From Pseudonocardiales bacterium (lineage in GTDB: Bacteria; Actinomycetota; Actinomycetes; Mycobacteriales; Pseudonocardiaceae), in contig JAFAWY010000044.1 in the NCBI GenBank assembly GCA_019241525.1, forward strand, positions 1 to 35,280: a stretch of 35,280 bases of DNA. Reading direction: 5' to 3'. This document shows positions 32,310 through 35,280 of the stretch, piece by piece (the first letter of the stretch is position 1; every line of letters begins with the position of its first letter). The translations under genes were made by a program, and so were the position numbers. Under the pieces are notes generated by a model. It was not told where the DNA came from. It saw only the letters and a program-made list of their open reading frames with translations, and did no database searches.

Positions 32310-34235
32310 TCATGTGACCGGCACGCTGGAGAGATCGCGCCAAAGCAACACCCCGCCCACTTGCTCGGGCTCCGTGCCGATGAGGGTGGCGGCCTGCTTG
32401 CGCAAGACGTCGAAGTTCCGCGCGGGGCCAAGGACGACCGTGCAGGCCTTCCATCGGTGCAGATCGGCGACGAAATCACGGCGCATCGCCGGGGTCACCT
32501 GCCGCAGGCGGCCATCGGTCATGACGCCGATAAACAGTGCACCCGTCTTGCTCAGTTGACCCCCTAGATTGGCTCGCCCGTTCGCGCCGGGGCCGATGAA
32601 GTAGCCGCCCGGCATCGCGAACGTCATCCCGGCCGCCTGCTGCCACAGCATCGCGTCGGGTGATATGCCCCGCGGAAATGGCAACATCAGCGCGCTTCCG
32701 CCCGGACAGGCCAGATCCTGGGTTGCCCGGTGGGTGAAGAACGCGGGGACCGTCGGCACATCCCGACCGGGCAACGGGAGAGGGAGCAACGGGACGAACG
32801 CAATCGTCACCGCCGCCAACCCGGCGCCCCGGACCGAGGCTTGCTGGTCGAACGCGTCGTCCAGCGCGAAGGCCAGCGCCGCGCCGATCAATCCGGCAGT
32901 GAACAGAGCAAATCGGGTCGTGATGACCTGCTCGAAACCAGGAAGCTCACTGAGCAGCTTCCACGGCAGCTCGACGCCCTGCTTCTGGCCGAAGATGGTC
33001 AGCTGTTCGCCCAGCGCCAGCACGGCCACCGCGAGCGCCACCAGCATCGGGATGCGCACCCAGGCGTTACGCCAGCGCAGCACCAGCGCGAGCATGCACA
33101 ACACAATCAGTGGCCAGCCCAGGTAGGCAGTGTGCTCCTCCAACCTGCCGGGGAAATTCTTGGACTGCTCGACGGCCGAATGCCAGGCGAATACCAGCCG
33201 CTCGGTGGGCACCACGTAGCCGGCCAGATCAGCCCCGAAGTCAGAGGTGGGAAACGGGCTACCTTTTTGCTGCAGCGGGCCCAGCAACTGGTAACCAACC
33301 GGTACTCCGGCGACCAACGCAAAGGCGCCCAGCGCAACAAACGCCCCACCGGCCACCAAGTGCGCCCTGCTCAATGCCAACCTCGGGTAGCTCAGCACGA
33401 GCATGAGCGTCAACAACGCGACGACCACACCGGTGTCAAACAGCACCTCCTCACCGACCAACACCTGGACACCAGCGATCACGCCGAGTAGTACGGCGAG
33501 TTTCAGCTGCGGATTTTCACTGAGCAGAATGCGCACAGCGAGCAAAAGCAACACTGGCACCAGCATGTTGAACACCAGGTTGGGATGGCCGAGCGCCTGA
33601 GCCATCATCGCCGGCGAAAAGCCGAACAGTCCGCCGCCCAGCGCAGCGGGCAGCGCCCCTACCGACAAAGACCGCAGACACCAATACGCGGTCGCGGCCG
33701 AGCCTGCCAGCCCAAGCGTGGTGAGCACGGTGACCGTGCCCAGACCGCCGAACAGCAGGGTGACCGGCGCGAAGAGCAAGCCGGGCAGCGCCATGCCGTT
33801 GTTCCACATCAGGTTGATGCCGGTCGGTGCATTGAGCTTGTCGCTAAATAGGGGAAACTGGCCATTGAGCAGCGCGTGCGGCGTCCAGTTGAGCAACCAG
33901 GAAAACAGTGTCATGTCCGCGCCGTTGATTGCGGTGATACGCATTCCCAACGGCGACCACCACGACCAGGTGAGAAACAACGCCAGCGCCACGTAACAGC
34001 TCAGCACGATCGCTGTCGGCCAACGCGGGTTCGTCGACCACGGCCCCGAGGGCTCGGTCGAGAGAGTTCTCCTAGCCGAGGAGATTTGAGAAACCGTCTC
34101 GTTCGAGTTCGTGGTGACTCCGTCCGACGTTCGATCCGAGCACGTGACTCCCCACGGATGGGCAAGGCCGAAGGGTAGGGCCGGCTGCGATACTGATCTG
34201 CGCACCCCCGTCAACGACGGCCTGCACGGTGTCAC
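32310..34235 (-). CDS. Polytopic membrane protein, GT-C glycosyltransferase-like
   Basis: 641 aa with about ten membrane segments after a 70-residue hydrophilic N-terminus. The early loop GADMTLFSWLLNWTPHALLN and LFSDKLNAPTGINLMWNNG resembles actinobacterial GT-C-fold mannosyl/arabinosyltransferase-like proteins, where an acidic residue in the first outer loop is catalytic; here Asp in GADM is the candidate. The C-terminal 140 residues are soluble. The sugar and acceptor are unknown. GTG 34235 lies 10 bp after the upstream gene stop, with an AGGT-like site. Probably co-transcribed with the adjacent gene. Confidence 0.72.
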   Translation of the reverse strand: MTPCRPSLTGVRRSVSQPALPFGLAHPWGVTCSDRTSDGVTTNSNETVSQISSARRTLSTEPSGPWSTNPRWPTAIVLSCYVALALFLTWSWWSPLGMRITAINGADMTLFSWLLNWTPHALLNGQFPLFSDKLNAPTGINLMWNNGMALPGLLFAPVTLLFGGLGTVTVLTTLGLAGSAATAYWCLRSLSVGALPAALGGGLFGFSPAMMAQALGHPNLVFNMLVPVLLLLAVRILLSENPQLKLAVLLGVIAGVQVLVGEEVLFDTGVVVALLTLMLVLSYPRLALSRAHLVAGGAFVALGAFALVAGVPVGYQLLGPLQQKGSPFPTSDFGADLAGYVVPTERLVFAWHSAVEQSKNFPGRLEEHTAYLGWPLIVLCMLALVLRWRNAWVRIPMLVALAVAVLALGEQLTIFGQKQGVELPWKLLSELPGFEQVITTRFALFTAGLIGAALAFALDDAFDQQASVRGAGLAAVTIAFVPLLPLPLPGRDVPTVPAFFTHRATQDLACPGGSALMLPFPRGISPDAMLWQQAAGMTFAMPGGYFIGPGANGRANLGGQLSKTGALFIGVMTDGRLRQVTPAMRRDFVADLHRWKACTVVLGPARNFDVLRKQAATLIGTEPEQVGGVLLWRDLSSVPVT

Positions 34236-34245
34236 CCAGTACTAC

Positions 34246-35280
34246 CTAGCCAGATGCAGGCATTTCCAAGGCAGTCAGAGCCCGGGGTTCGCTCGTATTG
34301 ACGTAGAGCCCTGGGGGCGCTCCGGGCGTACGAACCGGTTGGAAATGCGTCTGAAAGTACCGGGCCAGCTGCGGTGTCCAGGCGATTCGGCGACGATTGA
34401 GATCGGACAACCAGATGAAGTGCGCGTGAGCGAACGCCGCCGCCCACAGCTGCTGGACAGCCGGCACTTGATCGGCTCCGGTGACTCCATTGCGGCCACG
34501 GCTGAGGGCGTAATCGGTGCCGATGGCATCGACGAGAACAGGGCAGTCGGGCACAGTGGAGACGAACCGGTTGGCGGCGATCGTCAACGATGCGGTGTCA
34601 GTGAGCACGCAAGCACCCGACGGGATGACCAGCTGTGCCGTGTGCGGGTTATAGGCATGCGCCACTGTGGTCTCGTCGTGGACGTCGATGACCGCCAGCA
34701 TGGCGATCATCACAAGCGCCACGCCTGCTCCGGCATAGTGAGCTCGTCGCGCCCATTGAGTAGAAAGAAGACCGGCCATCGGTGGCACCAACGTGATAGC
34801 GAGGAACGGTACGAGGAACGCGGTGTAGTGGTAGTAGAAGTCAGCGGGATATAGGAACGCGGTCACAATGCCCAGGGTCGTGGTGAGCGCGAACCATTGT
34901 AACGCGGATGGCAAATGCCGGGCGACAAGCGCCGCGCGGGCGTAACAGAAAACAATAAGAATCGCGAGCACCACGGAGACGGCTAACACCATTGCCGACC
35001 CGAGATTAGCGTGGGCGAGCCCGGTCATACTCGCTAGCCGTAACCCAGTGGGCACCCTGACGTCGTCTACCCGGCCGACCTGGGCGGTGACAACGCTGTT
35101 GAAGAATAATCTTGGTGCGGCGGCAGCAAACGGCAAGGTAGGAACGAGAAAGCCACTCGCAACACCAATTCCGAATATGAGCGCCGCGCGCCGACGCCTC
35201 AGGCACAACACTGCCAATGCCAACATCGGTATGATCGCCCACAGCTTGACAGCACAGGCGAAACCGAATGCTGCCCCACC
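34246..35280 (-). CDS. Polytopic membrane protein, GT-C/GT87-like (5' end outside the window)
   Basis: The frame stays open to the window edge and reads GFACAVKLWAIIPMLALAVL at the boundary, so the start codon lies beyond 35280 and at least the first membrane helices are missing. The visible 344 residues have about seven membrane segments (for example ALQWFALTTTLGIVTAFLYP and YYHYTAFLVPFLAITLVPPM) and a soluble C-terminal part of about 125 residues. AVKLWAI and YYHYTAF are typical of the GT87/DUF2029-like lipid-linked sugar transferases. It is followed 10 bp later by another GT-C-like gene. Confidence 0.75.
   Translation of the reverse strand, partial: GGAAFGFACAVKLWAIIPMLALAVLCLRRRRAALIFGIGVASGFLVPTLPFAAAAPRLFFNSVVTAQVGRVDDVRVPTGLRLASMTGLAHANLGSAMVLAVSVVLAILIVFCYARAALVARHLPSALQWFALTTTLGIVTAFLYPADFYYHYTAFLVPFLAITLVPPMAGLLSTQWARRAHYAGAGVALVMIAMLAVIDVHDETTVAHAYNPHTAQLVIPSGACVLTDTASLTIAANRFVSTVPDCPVLVDAIGTDYALSRGRNGVTGADQVPAVQQLWAAAFAHAHFIWLSDLNRRRIAWTPQLARYFQTHFQPVRTPGAPPGLYVNTSEPRALTALEMPASG

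Noticed and set aside
32730-33491. 253-codon plus-strand frame
   Set aside because: Antisense of a polytopic membrane protein gene; composition is Gln/Arg/His-rich, typical of shadow frames.

Overview
The window is GC-rich DNA with dense genes, many GTG starts, 4-bp ATGA/GTGA overlaps and families typical of Actinomycetota (DUF6131, DUF4235, MEDS/ATPase anti-sigma factors, a SigD/ShbA-type sigma factor). The left end (tRNA-Ser, tadA, tadA-associated protein, tyrA, then a convergent glycolipid-binding-domain gene) has the gene order I recall for the mycobacterial tadA-Rv3753c-tyrA-Rv3755c block, here with an M20 amidohydrolase and an amidase inserted. This suggests a high-GC actinobacterium related to the Mycobacteriales/Pseudonocardiales. 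The species cannot be told from the sequence.

Layout. 1-5.2 kb: housekeeping block, with a tRNA-Ser(CGA) fragment, tadA and its partner on the minus strand, and M20 amidohydrolase-tyrA-amidase on the plus strand. 5.2-8.8 kb: small genes (63-aa unknown, cysteine-less HesB/IscA-like protein, lipoprotein plus UPF0104-type membrane protein, DUF6131 peptide) and a decayed stretch. 9-14 kb: a cytoplasm-type sedolisin, an ECF sigma factor, and a translationally coupled trio of small exported protein, NarL-family kinase and response regulator. 14.1-19.4 kb: a partner-switching (SigB/SigF-style) regulatory island with two tandem MEDS+ATPase anti-sigma-like proteins, two divergent STAS proteins and a SpoIIE-type phosphatase, bounded by a coiled-coil gene and by a 5 x 34-bp tandem repeat. 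19.4-23.8 kb: two divergent membrane-anchored Hsp70-like proteins, one with a Pro-rich outer tail and one whose shortened ATPase domain is joined through a membrane segment to a seven-bladed YVTN propeller. 23.9-25.7 kb: AI-2E-type transporter and a DUF4235 membrane protein behind a SigB/SigF-like promoter. 25.7-30.5 kb: an oligopeptide-type ABC importer (permease, lipoprotein, permease, one ATPase), followed by a decayed Tn3-family transposase fragment. 30.9-35.3 kb: a two-domain VOC protein and two adjacent polytopic GT-C-like membrane proteins, the second cut by the window edge.

The most unusual items are the divergent membrane Hsp70 pair, the 34-bp tandem repeat that contains the phosphatase stop codon, a large hairpin element present twice (14.0 and 25.7 kb), and the small exported protein coupled to the two-component system. 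The SigB/SigF-like promoter at 25.15 kb may link the partner-switching island to a nearby target gene, but that is inference.
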